A stretch of DNA of 64,000 bases from Holothuria scabra (lineage: Eukaryota > Echinodermata > Holothuroidea > Aspidochirotida > Holothuriidae): positions 5,575,371 to 5,639,370 of the forward strand of contig CM074185.1 in the NCBI GenBank assembly GCA_037179385.1, written 5' to 3'. Both the position numbers and the translations under genes were made by a program. Numbering within the stretch: position 1 is the first letter of the stretch; each line of letters begins with the position of its first letter. Below the pieces are notes generated by a model that saw only the letters and a list, made by a program, of their open reading frames with translations, made no database searches and was not told the DNA's origin. Shown piece by piece: positions 1-10,910 of this stretch.

Positions 1-432
1 GAAATTGCCTAACTGGCTCACCCTAGCCCTTATTCATTATACTCTAAGCCTATCAAAGAATACAGTCGAGTCGACACAATACAATGGCGACGACTAATCA
101 AGAAATACCTTGTTAAACAGTGCGCATCAACCGCCAATCGAAGTGGTCGAATCGTTTTGGCGCCACATTGCCCTAACTAAACATTTATTCTCACATCTAC
201 GCCTGCTATGCATTCAGTGTCCCTTTCTTGCCCTTGGAATAGTGTTGTTGAATATTTTAAAAGCATGTTGCTGCCCATATGCTCTCCTTTGCTAACTATA
301 CCAGTGAGTCACAACAAGAAGAAAGCCGTGGCTTCCCCCGACTTAAGAAAATTGATAAGAAACTGAGCCGTTAAACATCATGTAACGTAATAATTAACCG
401 ACCTCAGCTATTGATATTCTTTGCTTATCTAG
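1..432 (+). other. Intron flank upstream of Sushi exon A1
   Basis: This is AT-rich sequence without a convincing coding region. It ends in a pyrimidine-rich stretch and an AG at 431-432 that serve as the acceptor of exon A1. I see no upstream exon, so A1 is not the gene's first exon: it starts in phase 1 with no start codon or signal peptide. Confidence 0.5.
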
Positions 433-641
433 GACGGTGTTATACGAATGATCTACTCAGTAGTGATTGGGATATCGAATACAATTATCAAGGACAACGC
501 GATAACTTAGCAGAAGAGATGAAATCATCAGGAACAGTAGCTAGATTTACTCTGTAGTCACTTGGGATACGAAATTGTCGGCCTAAGTACTAGAACCTGT
601 AGACAAGGACGATGGAGTGGACAAAATCCCTCATGTGTAAG
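433..641 (+). pseudogene. Sushi/CCP exon A1, frameshifted, running into assembly gap
   Basis: This is a type A CCP module of the large Sushi gene. After the acceptor AG at 431-432, phase-1 reading gives a first Cys followed by YTNDLLSSDWDIEY, then VARFT. One surplus base near 552 then brings an immediate TAG at 555-557. In the +1 frame the module continues normally: C-SHLGYE, STRTC, RQGRWSGQNPSCV. All four CCP cysteines and the Trp before Cys4 are therefore present, but split over two frames. The end lies in the N-gap that starts at 642. Since the break is 90 bases from a gap, it could be a sequencing indel rather than a real lesion. As written, translation would stop inside the module. The splice donor is not visible. 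Confidence 0.8.
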
Positions 642-741
642 NNNNNNNNNNNNNNNNNNNNNNNNNNNNNNNNNNNNNNNNNNNNNNNNNNNNNNNNNNN
701 NNNNNNNNNNNNNNNNNNNNNNNNNNNNNNNNNNNNNNNNN
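642..741. other. Assembly gap of 100 N
   Basis: This is a run of exactly 100 N, the usual placeholder for a scaffold gap of unknown length. It begins at the last residue of Sushi exon A1 and ends just before what looks like the last codons of another Sushi exon, so real exonic and intronic sequence is probably missing here. Confidence 0.95.
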
Positions 742-751
742 TGCGTGAGGA
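742..751 (+). CDS. 3' end of a Sushi exon emerging from the gap (partial)
   Basis: The first bases after the gap read Cys-Val-Arg plus one A, followed by GTAAGT. This is the same ending as exon A5 (Cys-Glu-Arg, A, GTAAGT) and the same phase-1 donor used by all exons of this gene. It is therefore probably the tail of a CCP module whose body lies in the gap. It may be a separate module, or a second haplotype or duplicate copy of the A1 tail left by assembly. Only ten bases are visible, so the A or B class cannot be assigned. Confidence 0.45.
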
Positions 752-3700
752 GTAAGTAAAGTTAAACTAACGTTATACTAATAATAGGATTTTGCATGGT
801 AAGATGAATATTTAGAAGTGAAATTATGATCCCATAACAATTAGACTTTGGGAATTGCCTGGCTGCGCGTAAACTTTCAAAACGTGAAAAGTTCTTCTGT
901 CCATCCACCAGGACACCAGGACGCAAAAAGTTCCAAAATTTAATGTTTTCAAGTTTCCTAACAAGAAACACTCACAACAGAGACACGTAAAATAAATGTC
1001 CTACTCAAGTATTTCCTGCAGTTCATTACACGTTTTCCCTTTACTCGTCTCCTTTTCTTTCTCACTATCTTTTGGTTTATCTTTCAATAATTTCATTCAT
1101 TTTTTTCCACTGATATGAAATTACAAGTGAAAATACGACAATTTGGGTGGACGTTGATCCTCCTTTTAGTTTTTTCTTCGCTTTTTGGATTCTATTCCTC
1201 ACAGCAGGGAGCTAGAGAAGGGGAAATAACGTTCTATAGTATTGCTGTAATGCATCAAATTCTTATCTCATTGCTTCGATTAGCAAGGATAAGTGAGGCA
1301 TATCGAAATTCAAGTGAAGAGACGTATACCTTACACCATACTTGTTAAAATTTTGTTGCCAGCTATCAAGCAAAATTGTGAAATTTATGTCATTCGACGC
1401 TATCCAAGACACGACATATCTTTTCATTTGGAGACAGCAACAATTTTTCCTACAAATTGCTTCAAAAGTTTTGGTTTTTCATCCAATGTCGTAATTAGAG
1501 ATCAATGGTTAAAACGTTTTTTTCCTGTCGTGCTGCAGAAATTCGAATAAGCTTCGCCACTGGCGGAAGCAAACCTTCCAATCAAAGGATATACAGAGGT
1601 TTTGCATTCAGGCGTGCCACATTCCGTACCTACTTTGACTATGAAACGGAAACCGAATAGTTACTGGGTGTTAACAATGGGGATTAAAATTTGAACGAAA
1701 CTAGGCAGTGATAGCTAGGCGTTGGCGGGCAAGTAGGAAGGCAGTTTGCTCCGAGTCATTGAGAAAGAAGTATGTACGGCTTGAACTGGGAAGGAAGTCT
1801 CGAAAGTTTACAGTTGTTGCGGCAGGATTAGTCTGGGGACGAGAAGTTTGAGTGACTTGTTAAATATCCTCGGGAGGCAGCACTTAGTAATACTAATGTA
1901 CGTGAGGCTCTGGAGAGCCACCGTTAATTTGGAGAGCTTCCACGAGTTGCCGAGAGAGGGAGATAGAGAGAGATGGGCGTGTATGGCCCAAGACCTTAGG
2001 TATGACTGCTTAGCCAGTCATCTCATATTTTGCCAAAACGTAAGTTGTTTAATTTAATTATTCAAGAAATCATTCCGAGAGGTTATGTGCAATTTAGTGT
2101 AGTGAAAGGAGACAAATGTGGGTATACGTGCAAGTTATCGTTAAGATTGGAAAGTATGGCCCACCGAGAACAAGGTAGTCTTTATGCGTCAGCGGTACAG
2201 TTTCAGGTTGAGTGTAAACATTAAAAAAATTGTAAATAAAAGAACGAAAAAGCGAGGCCAGTGTTTATGGGTAACGTAACGTCAGGTACCGAAACGGTTA
2301 ATATATTTATAATTTTAAGATGGAATACAGTTAGCCTACATCGTTAGCGGAAGTTAAACGTCTTTTTTTAGACGTACATCGAAACAGGCACGTTGCAACA
2401 AAAGGACAACCCAAACCGGCCGGACAAAAACACAAAGTAAAACGTTTTGTGGTAAGATTAAAGTTCCATGCAGCATGTGTTGTATCAGGTGGAGAGCGTG
2501 CATAATTTTAATTCTTTGAAAGTTTGAAGTGAGATACTCTAATATTTGATTAGTGGTTCTTGAGAGAAACTGAGAATTACAATGAGATTGTAAAGACCTT
2601 GAAAAAGAAAGTCGGGGTGTGTCACGCAAAGGAAGGCTACAGTGTGAATTTAATTGAAAAGAAATGGAGTATTAGGTATCGAAAAAAAAAGTGAAATTCT
2701 TAATTACTGGACTTTGGTTGTGGTTTGGTTTGGTTAAGTCTTCCCTCCACAGTGAGCCATTCAAGGAGTAGACCCTGCAGGGCAGAGCCATTCAACTATA
2801 GCCATTCAGGGCAGAGCCACGAATAATGTAATAATGCAGGGCGTAGCCATTCGTGACTTGACCATCCAGGGCGAGGTCACTAAAACGTACAAAGGTAATA
2901 GCATACACTGACTGGAACAGTAAGAGGATGTTCGAGTGCCGATACCCCAGGAAGTACTCATAACCTTTAAACTGATGATGAATTGAAAGAATCTATATCA
3001 GAGAACGTGGTTGTGGAAGGAAGGAAGTATATAATGACTGAAGTGAAAGGGGAGAGGACAGGATTTGGTGTTGGATGTGACTGTTTAATAAATCGGGAAA
3101 ATTTTGAAGAAACCATTATATTTTGGATGGGTGTCCAAAGGTCAGAAAATGGGATTGGTACAGTAATTTGGGACTTCTAAGTTAGATTGAAACTGCATTT
3201 CCATTCATTTGCTCCGCCGGCGTAAGAAAGTATATTATTATTATTAAATTTATTTATTTATTATTTATTTATTTATATTTTGTTGTTGTCCATCTGTAAA
3301 TAGTTGAAACAAGAAGAACAGCAGGAGGAAAGAAGAAGAGCTACAAAAAATTGGAAAGATAATATAAAGTTAAAAGTTGTAAAAAGTTTTGGGGCTTTGG
3401 TGATGTATTTGCACTCATCCTGCGGAGAAGTTTGGTAAAGATCCCAGTTGGGTTTTCAGCCGGGTATCCCAAATGACAAAGACAATGCCTTTTTTAGGGA
3501 TTATTTGGAAAAGACGGAAGAGATCGTATAAAAAGGACTCATTCACAAGGGATTAACATTAGAAAAAGGACCTGTCAATCAAATAGTAACACCTCAAATG
3601 ATATAATCCGTTTCAAATATATATTTTCTAAGAACATCTGTTCGTTGTATCTCCTTCACTAGCAACTCCCTGCTCACAGCGCTGGTTCCTTATCTAATGG

Positions 3701-4819
3701 ATTTTCACCTCGAGAATAGATAAACCATTCGACATATTTAAACAATATTCTTCGCAAACTCTGTGGAAATAACAACAAATGTCAATGGCGTGAGACAAAT
3801 ATTGTCGATGCGAGTCGATTAAGCTCTTGCTTTTCAGAATTTCATGTTTCATTGTACACTGCACAGTTTTCCAAATTTAAGCAAACTCCTTCCTCCTCTA
3901 TAAGGTTTTGAAATAACGTCTAGACCAAAGTAGTAGGAAGCGACCCGTAGTCCCGCACCGCCAGCATTTTTCCACATCTTGTGTGACTTTTGTAGAAAAT
4001 CGTTCTATAATATATTTTGTATCTGTTTTCTTCCGTCCATATATTTACCCTCGTAATGGTGGCTGCTTCTTTTTTTGTACGACTTTCTTTACCTTCTGTA
4101 GTTTCACTTCTTTCCATCTCTTACATTGCCGTCAGGCAAGCTTGTTTGAGTGTTCGTAACAATGATATTAGAACTAATATATTTCTACACTTGTCGGACC
4201 TATTTTTATACAAGTCCCCGATTAGGAACAATCCCCTGCCAATCTTGTTTTTTTTCCACTCTTCATTTTTCATTTTACCTATTACTTTTGTCTAAGTTCC
4301 TTTATTTCCTTAATTTAGTCTGCTATTTTTTCTTTTCGGAGTAATATCTCAGTTTTCTCTACTGAGACCTTTGAGGTTGTTGAAGGAACTGCAAAAAATG
4401 CTTTAGAAGTTTTAGAAGTTACCTAAAGAGCACTGTGCATTTACATGCACTTTCACCTGCAATGTTGTAGCATCTGTTCGTCCCGAAAGGGGGTAGGCAT
4501 TATACCTCACTGAATACGTATCTACGTTGCTTGTAACCATATTATTAACATGTGCTACCAGTTTATTAGCAGGAAAATCAAGTTACTTCAATTTATCTAG
4601 AGGGCTTTTATTACCCTAGGAAAGAACCATGAATGACAGTTTTCACATGCTTAGTCTCAGAAGGTCATAACAATGAGCATTCCAGACGGAAGAGCGTATT
4701 CACCCGAACGACGCGAGCCTAGTACCTTACCTAAAAGTAACTTTCGGGATGAATTTATTTTCCTTTAGATGAGACATATTCTGTTGACAGCACGTATGCA
4801 CTCTGGTTAAAACCCCTCA
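752..4819 (+). other. Intron, no gene seen; short degenerate repeats
   Basis: I find no supported gene. Small ORFs here (for example 1848-2057 and 2983-3180) lack recognisable domains. Around 2750-2880 a motif like CAGGGCAGAGCCATTC recurs several times in degenerate form. At 3237-3280 there is an ATTT-rich simple repeat. The part from about 3990 to 4700 is recognisably similar to 27350-27960, which marks it as paralogous intron sequence from segmental duplication. Confidence 0.5.
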
Positions 4820-4823
4820 TTAA

Positions 4824-5074
4824 CCCTTTACCGTTGTTTGGTTCCTTTTGGACCCATACGGAGAGCTCGGCTGTCACCCATCTTTACTGTTTCACGCGGA
4901 ACTCGAAACTGTGAGTAGCTACCCGAAAATTCGGCCACAGCAACGAGAGAGACAATAGTTTAAGGTCACGGGTTCAATGGCCTACGGAGGCTAATGCGGG
5001 GCGTGGTATGTCCGCTTTTCCGCCCACTCCCGAGGCGCGCAATTATGCCCCGAAGGGAGCACAACGGTAAAGGG
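4824..5074. mobile_element. piggyBac-type MITE, copy 1 (251 bp)
   Basis: The element begins CCCTTTACCGTTGT and ends with its inverted complement, and is flanked on both sides by TTAA (4820-4823 and 5075-5078). Precise TTAA target duplication with CCC...GGG ends is the signature of piggyBac-family transposons. At 251 bp with no ORF it is a non-autonomous miniature element. It is more GC-rich than its surroundings. A second copy lies 103 bp downstream in the same orientation and differs at roughly a dozen and a half positions. Confidence 0.85.
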
Positions 5075-5177
5075 TTAATTTAAAATGTATCTGCACCACT
5101 CCGTCGGCTGTGCACACACGCAGAGACAGTGGCATGTATCACCTTTGTAGTAAACACACTTCACAGGCTCATTTTAA

Positions 5178-5428
5178 CCCTTTACCGTTGTTTGGGTCCT
5201 TTTGGACCCATACGCAGAGCTCGGCTGTCACCCATCTTTACTGTTTCACGCGGAGCTCGAAACTGTGAGTAGCTACCCGAAAATTCGGCCACAGCAACGA
5301 GAGAGACAATAGTTTAAGGTCACGGCGTCAATGGCCTACGGAATCTGATTCGGGGCGTGGTATGTCCGCTTTTCCGCCCACTCTCGAGGCGCGCAGATAT
5401 GCCCCCATCGGAGCACAACGGTAAAGGG
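5178..5428. mobile_element. piggyBac-type MITE, copy 2 (251 bp)
   Basis: This is a same-length, same-orientation relative of the element at 4824-5074, with the same 14-bp terminal inverted repeats and TTAA on both sides (5174-5177 and 5429-5432). The differences between copies are scattered substitutions and no indel changes the length. That suggests two insertions of closely related elements into neighbouring TTAA sites, or duplication of one with its flank. Confidence 0.85.
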
Positions 5429-5432
5429 TTAA

Positions 5433-6205
5433 CCAAATGAAACATAATGGATGACAGAATGATGAGTTGCGCTCAGAATTTCTCAAAATGTAGTCTGGAC
5501 AAATGTCAATTCTTTGCAACATCTGACCATTCCAAATTCGTAATCAAATATGTAAGGGGAGTGCGTGAGGTGAATTGTTCCATGTACATTTCTCGAGCAG
5601 TGTAGCTACTGCATTTCTAATGTATTCCTACTGCAACGCTGCAGGTAACAAAGGCTTTAGTGCATCTTGAGGATGGCACAATAATCGTTTAAAAAATATA
5701 TTGTCCTGTTATCGTGACACTCCCATTACAATTGGTACCATCCTGACATTTTTCTAACTGAAGTATGGCAAAACAGACATCAATGTTTTGAGAAATTGAT
5801 CTTCTATGAACTTAGTTCCACACAGAGAGTTTGCAATGTCTTTTGACTGACCATGGTCATATCGACACTATAAGAGTTAAATCAAATTCGACTATGGAAC
5901 CAAAATAATAGTGGTACTTCCCTGGGATAACTGACTGTATGAGCCATTTCTTGTCAATCCGATCGGCGCTATTGCTTTAAATGATGTCAATCCAAGTCAA
6001 TTTACCAATGTCATTGGCAACAATAGCGTCAACATTACCTTTTCTGGCTTATGTCATAGACCATTGGTTGGTACGGTTTCTTGCAATATTCTGTTTGCCC
6101 TGCACAATATTGTCAAAGGTCAGGTCAGTCTTGTTTTCATTAATTTCTGATGCAAATTCCGATGTATATCCACTATGCTTGCTTTTCCTTTTGCAATATA
6201 CGTTT
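5433..6205 (+). other. Intron segment paralogous to the introns before B2 and B3
   Basis: The stretch from about 5690 to 5930 shares a run of similar blocks with 18445-18670 and 28690-28870, including a TGACCATGGTCATATCGACAC-like block and the repeated wording around GTACCATCCT and TTTTGACAAA. It lies directly upstream of the decayed type B exon, exactly as its relatives lie upstream of intact B2 and B3. This shows that intron and exon were duplicated together. Confidence 0.6.
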
Positions 6206-6385
6206 AATCTGTTGTTCTATATCAACTTACAAACGGGAGAGTTATGTACATGGAAACATCAAATCGGCGACATGGCGAATTACTCATACCATATTGTAAT
6301 GACAGTTACGATACTCACGGACCAGCACAAACATTTTAGAACGCAGAGTGGGACAATGAGGGACCGTTTTGATTTTGCCAAGGAA
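6206..6385 (+). pseudogene. Decayed type B Sushi exon (B1-pseudo)
   Basis: Reading from 6223 gives QLTNGRVMY, ETSNRRHGE, CNDSY and HGPAQT, which aligns along its length with exons B2 and B3. It is broken in several ways. The acceptor AG and first cysteine codon are gone. About 15 bases are missing after the VMY residues. The third-cysteine region has lost a codon and holds TAG at 6337-6339. A second stop, TGA, lies at 6370-6372. The donor has degenerated from GTAAGT to GTTTTT. Two of the four cysteines remain. It cannot contribute a module. Because neighbouring exons are phase 1-1, its loss leaves the rest of the gene in frame. Confidence 0.85.
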
Positions 6386-9139
6386 GTTTTTTACCTTCTC
6401 TAGAATAAAGGACAGAATAATCAGGAGATTATTCAAAGTTTTTGCAATGATCTAGGTGGTGACTATTTGACAGAAGTATGTAGTACTCGTGTAAGTAAAT
6501 GGGAAGAACAATTATGTTAATTGGATATCAGGAAACGTCAGATGTAAGTGTTTAGGGTCGAGAAAGCAAGACCTGTTTGGATATGTACATTTGAGATTGC
6601 CTACCTCACAGACGAAAGAATTGTATGAACCAAGGGGAAATTCCTACCATCAATAGTTTGGCGAGATTCTAATCCGAAGAATGCTTTCACAAAGTCTCTG
6701 CTATTTCAGTCATAAGTAGGCTTGGCGAGGAGTTCGACAACTCTCTTAAATGGAGAAGCATACAGCATTACCTTCTAGGCTTCAGTTAAGCAGCATTTCG
6801 AAAACTTGTAAAGTTGCACGATTTTTGCTAATATTTTTAATAACATCAAAGCTATTAAAATATCTGGGGTTCTATTTGTTACTAGATGAGGCATATGAGT
6901 TTCAAAAGTGGATACGAATTGATTGAAAAATTGAAAATGGACAAAGTCGCTGGCCGAGCCAAGGCGTGCACAAATCTCGAATTTTCTAGAATAACATGAA
7001 TTCATTTCAATGCAATATTTCCCTTAGTTTGATGTTTGTGTGATTGAAGAAATTTAAAACAAATATCAAAAAGAGTGTACTTTAAACAGTATCGTACGTT
7101 ATTTCTTGCTTTCAAATCAGTACTCTTTCCATGACGAAAAAAAAAAAAACATTTATAGAATTTGCGTCTATGTTAGTTGATGGGGTTTATCACATGTCTC
7201 AAACTTTATGGGTGCATCTGAAATTTCTTGCTTAGAAGCCCTGGCGGATGACCATCATGTGTTTGGCAATCGATTTTCCATATTGTTTATGAGTAGCAAG
7301 ACCAAGGGCGAAAAAATGAGCAATTTGTAACGTGATCATAAAATGTATAACTTTAATTTTTTATGTCGCAACATCATGACAAGTCGTTCCACAGAATCAC
7401 TTGGCAGAAAGATCAGTGACCTGAGATAATCCAATCATATCTTGTTCCCAGTTGATGAGCTCTTACCCATGCCCTCCCAAACTAAATACCCACTCCCCAC
7501 TGGATTATTATCACAACTTTCATAGCATCTAGTTACCTTGAATTAAGTGAATCATGCGTACATAATTGGGGGCAATCATCAATTCTGAAGTTCACAGACA
7601 TCAGTCTGTGCACTGTGAAACGTGAGCCCGCCGCTTGACATGCCAGGTGAATGGAGTATAACCTGAGAAGTGACGGGTTTGTGCCTGCGGAAGGTTTGCC
7701 TTTCTTTGCACTGAGTATTAAAGTAACTAAATTACTACTCGTTAAAACTTTGAGTTAAATGTCTTATCTTTATTGAAAAGTTTTATCGAGGATAACCATA
7801 ATCTCATTAAAGGATTATAGCAAGGAGTCTAGCTAGCAAGAGTCCAAGTATTATTTACAAGTGTCAAACATGGTTATTAGGAGACCCTTTCGGCTAATTC
7901 TGTCACAAATACAATCGTACTCCCTTAATAAAAATTGCCTTGCGTAAATATACAGTTTTACTTTTCTTCATTAAAGGAATGAGAGTGAAGAGATGTCTCT
8001 GGAATTCACCCCTTTTAGTTCATTTTTTTCATTAGTAATGTCACATTTTGATCACTAAACTAGCTGGTTATTACGGGTTTAAGTGTCTTATTTCTTTGTA
8101 TGTTCCTGTGTTTTCAATCTGTTATTTGAGCTCGGCTTTATTAGCTGCTTGTTTGCCTTTGGGGTCTGGAAATCTTACATTAATTCAAATTATAGGACAT
8201 GTCTAAAAATAAAAGTATGAAAAACTAAACTCTGAGCCAAAAGCGGTCATTTATTTGCATTGTGAAAATTTAACTTCCCTTCTTTAAATGAAAATTGCAG
8301 GCACTTCAGCTAGGGAGTTGCTAGAGTATCATTACTTCAAGATACGTACACCATCCAGAAACAATGTATGAATTGTCACTATGTGAGTGGCCTATGTGAC
8401 AATTTTTTGTACACTTGGGCATTGTGAAATTGAGCTGATGCGAAATATGTCCACGCTTTTCATTTATTTTATGGTTATGCTTAAAACGCCTTCAGAGTTA
8501 CCTGTAGGGCAAATACTCAGAGGGTATTTGTATGATGTGATTGGGATGACCCAGAAATCTGTCTCTTTCTTTTGAAATCGAATAAGAATTTTACCATAAT
8601 GTTTGATGAACTTCTCTTGAGGTCATTTGCACAGATAGGAAATTACTTTTTCCCTCTTAGCTTTAAGACTTTAAGGTCTCAATATGGAAGACTAGCACTT
8701 TCAGAAGTGGATTACCTACCAGTAATGCAGGACCCTAACCACCTAAACCTACACCATTTAATTGTTTTTCTCTCATGATTGAATGAGGCTGAAACCACTT
8801 ACCAAAACTTGATTCGCATTAAAAAAAAAACACCATGACTAGGAGGCATATATTTCTTACAAAACGATTTATTATTTTAGCTCAAAATATTTCCAGCATT
8901 TCATTCACGAAAAAAATTGAAGGTATAGTTACAACTGAGAAAAAAAGGTAGTGTTTGAACACGGCCATGAAATAAAAAGGGTTTTTTACAGTTAGTAAAA
9001 AACAGCACATGAACAAAAATGTCTTTTATTTACAAAAATTGTTTAGAAGGAAAGAGCTTAAAATTGAAGTTAACATCATGCAAGGCTGGTAGCAAGTCAA
9101 ACTAAGTAACGTCTATTATTTAGGTAGTCTTTAAATATT
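6386..9139 (+). other. Intron, no gene or recognisable element seen
   Basis: AT-rich sequence with short A-tracts (for example 7137-7149 and 8821-8830). ORFs of 62-76 codons occur by chance on both strands and show no domain signature. I see no exon-like block resembling a Sushi module. Confidence 0.5.
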
Positions 9140-10498
9140 TGATATTACTGTACTCCTTATCCTGTCCCGCCCAAAACCAAAAATCAGTTGAAACGTTTTA
9201 TACCTAATTGACCAAAGTCATAGCGTTACCAAAGGACATAGCTTGATCTTCGCATACATGCCTTCGGCCCCATAATCTAAAGATAAAAGTTGTATTATTG
9301 CAAACATACGGTACTCCTTATTACATCGCGCAAAAACCGAATATTAGTTCAAACATTTTATACCTAGTTGACCGAAGTCATAGCGTGACCGAAGAACATA
9401 GCTTGGTCTTCTCATACATGCCTTCGGCCCCCTAATCTAAAGATACAAGTTATATTATTGCAAGCATACGGTACTCCTTATCATATCCCGCGAAAACCAA
9501 AAATTAGTTGAAAAGTTTTATACCTAATTGACCGAAGTCAAAGCGTGACCAAAGAACAAAGCTTGGCCTTCGCATACATGCCTTCGGTCCCTAATCTAAA
9601 AATACAAGTTGTATGATTGCAAACATACGGTACTCCTTATCCTATCCCGCCCAAAACCAAAAATCAGTTGAAACGTTTTATACCTAATTGACGAAAGTCA
9701 TAGCGTGACCAAAAAACATAGCTTGGTCTTCGCATACATGCCTTCAGCCCCATAATCTAAAGATAAAGTTGTGTTATTGCAAAGTACGGCACACCTTATA
9801 ACAGCGCGCAGAAACCAAATATTAGTTCAAACATTTTATACCCAGTTGACCGAAGTCATAGCGTGACCAAAGAACATAGCTTGGTCTTCGCATACATGCC
9901 TTCGACCCCCTAATCTAAAAATACAAGTTGTATTATTGCAAACATACGGTACTCCTTATCTTTTCCCGCCAAAACCAAACATTTAGTTGAAACTTTTTAT
10001 ACCTAATTGACCGAAGTCATAGCGTGACCAAAGAACATAGCTTGTTCTTCGCATACATGCATTCGGCCCCCTAATCTAAAGATAAAGTTGTGTTATTCCA
10101 AAGTACGGTACACCTTATAACATCGCGCAAAAACCAAATATTACTTGAAATTTTATACCTACTTGACCGAAGTCATAGGGTTAGGCCACCTAATCTAAAG
10201 ATAGTTATTATTGAAGTAAGTATTATTGCAAAAATGCGATACTCCTTATCCCATTCCTTCAAATAAAATTTAAATAGTTTAAACAAGGTGTCTTATAGAC
10301 CAAAGTCATAGCGTGACCATAGAGCATAGCTTGGTCTTCGCATACATGCCTTCGGCCCCCTAATCTAAAGATACAACTTACAAGCTGTATTATTGCAAAC
10401 ATACGGTACTCCTTATCCTATCCCTCCAAAACGAAAAATTAGTTGAAACGTTTTATACCTAATTGACCGAAGTCATAGCGTGACCAAAGAACATTTTC
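9140..10498. repeat. Tandem satellite, about 160-bp unit, roughly nine copies
   Basis: The block with ACTCCTTAT, then ACCGAAGTCATAGCGTGACC, then CTTCGCATACATGCC recurs with starts near 9152, 9313, 9474, 9634, 9791, 9952, 10110, 10232 and 10402. Spacing is 157-161 bp except for one shortened copy (122 bp) and one longer (170 bp). Unit 1 resembles unit 4, unit 2 resembles unit 5, and unit 3 resembles unit 6, indicating a trimeric higher-order period near 480 bp. Degenerate copies continue after an interruption, at about 10911-11140. No coding capacity is evident. Confidence 0.9.
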
Positions 10499-10910
10499 TA
10501 GGGCGGGCGGGGGTCAAGGTGTGATCACCATTGAAATATGAGATTCAAGTTGCAGCACGCTTTTTAAACAGATCGTTAAAAATATGGAGCCTGCACTGCA
10601 GAAATTTTTCAAGTCCATTCCTTCGGTTGCCTTTTACGACAGGCGGGAATGATTACCATGGGCGTACTCTACACCCAGCTCACATGATGATTTATGAGCA
10701 AGCACTACTGCATTTTTAATTTTGCTTTTTGAAACGAATACTTACAAATAGGCCAAGGGAGCTGTCACTAGAGAGAATTTGGAATTTCACGAAGAAAGAG
10801 TCGGGAAAACCACACTATTGGTTGTCTGGTGGCACAAATAGCAAATTTCGGATATTTTCATTTCCAGATCCAGGCAATCGTCCCTACTCCCTTCCCCTAG
10901 CTACGCCACT
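10499..10910. mobile_element. Insertion interrupting the 160-bp satellite (unclassified, hAT-like right end)
   Basis: The satellite breaks after 'AAAGAACAT' and resumes at about 10911 with GCGTGACCAAACAACATGG. Eight bases, GCGTGACC, occur on both sides of the break. The right end reads GCTACGCCACTG, the end often seen in hAT elements, but the left end has no matching CAGTGGCG terminus. It may therefore be truncated or a different kind of insertion. No transposase is visible. Confidence 0.4.

Noticed and set aside
5981..6403. 140-codon ORF overlapping the B1 pseudo-exon
   Set aside because: It is in a different frame from the recognisable CCP similarity and has no domain of its own.
9140..10498. 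CRISPR-like array
   Set aside because: The whole 160-bp unit is repeated with no unique spacers, and the context is eukaryotic.
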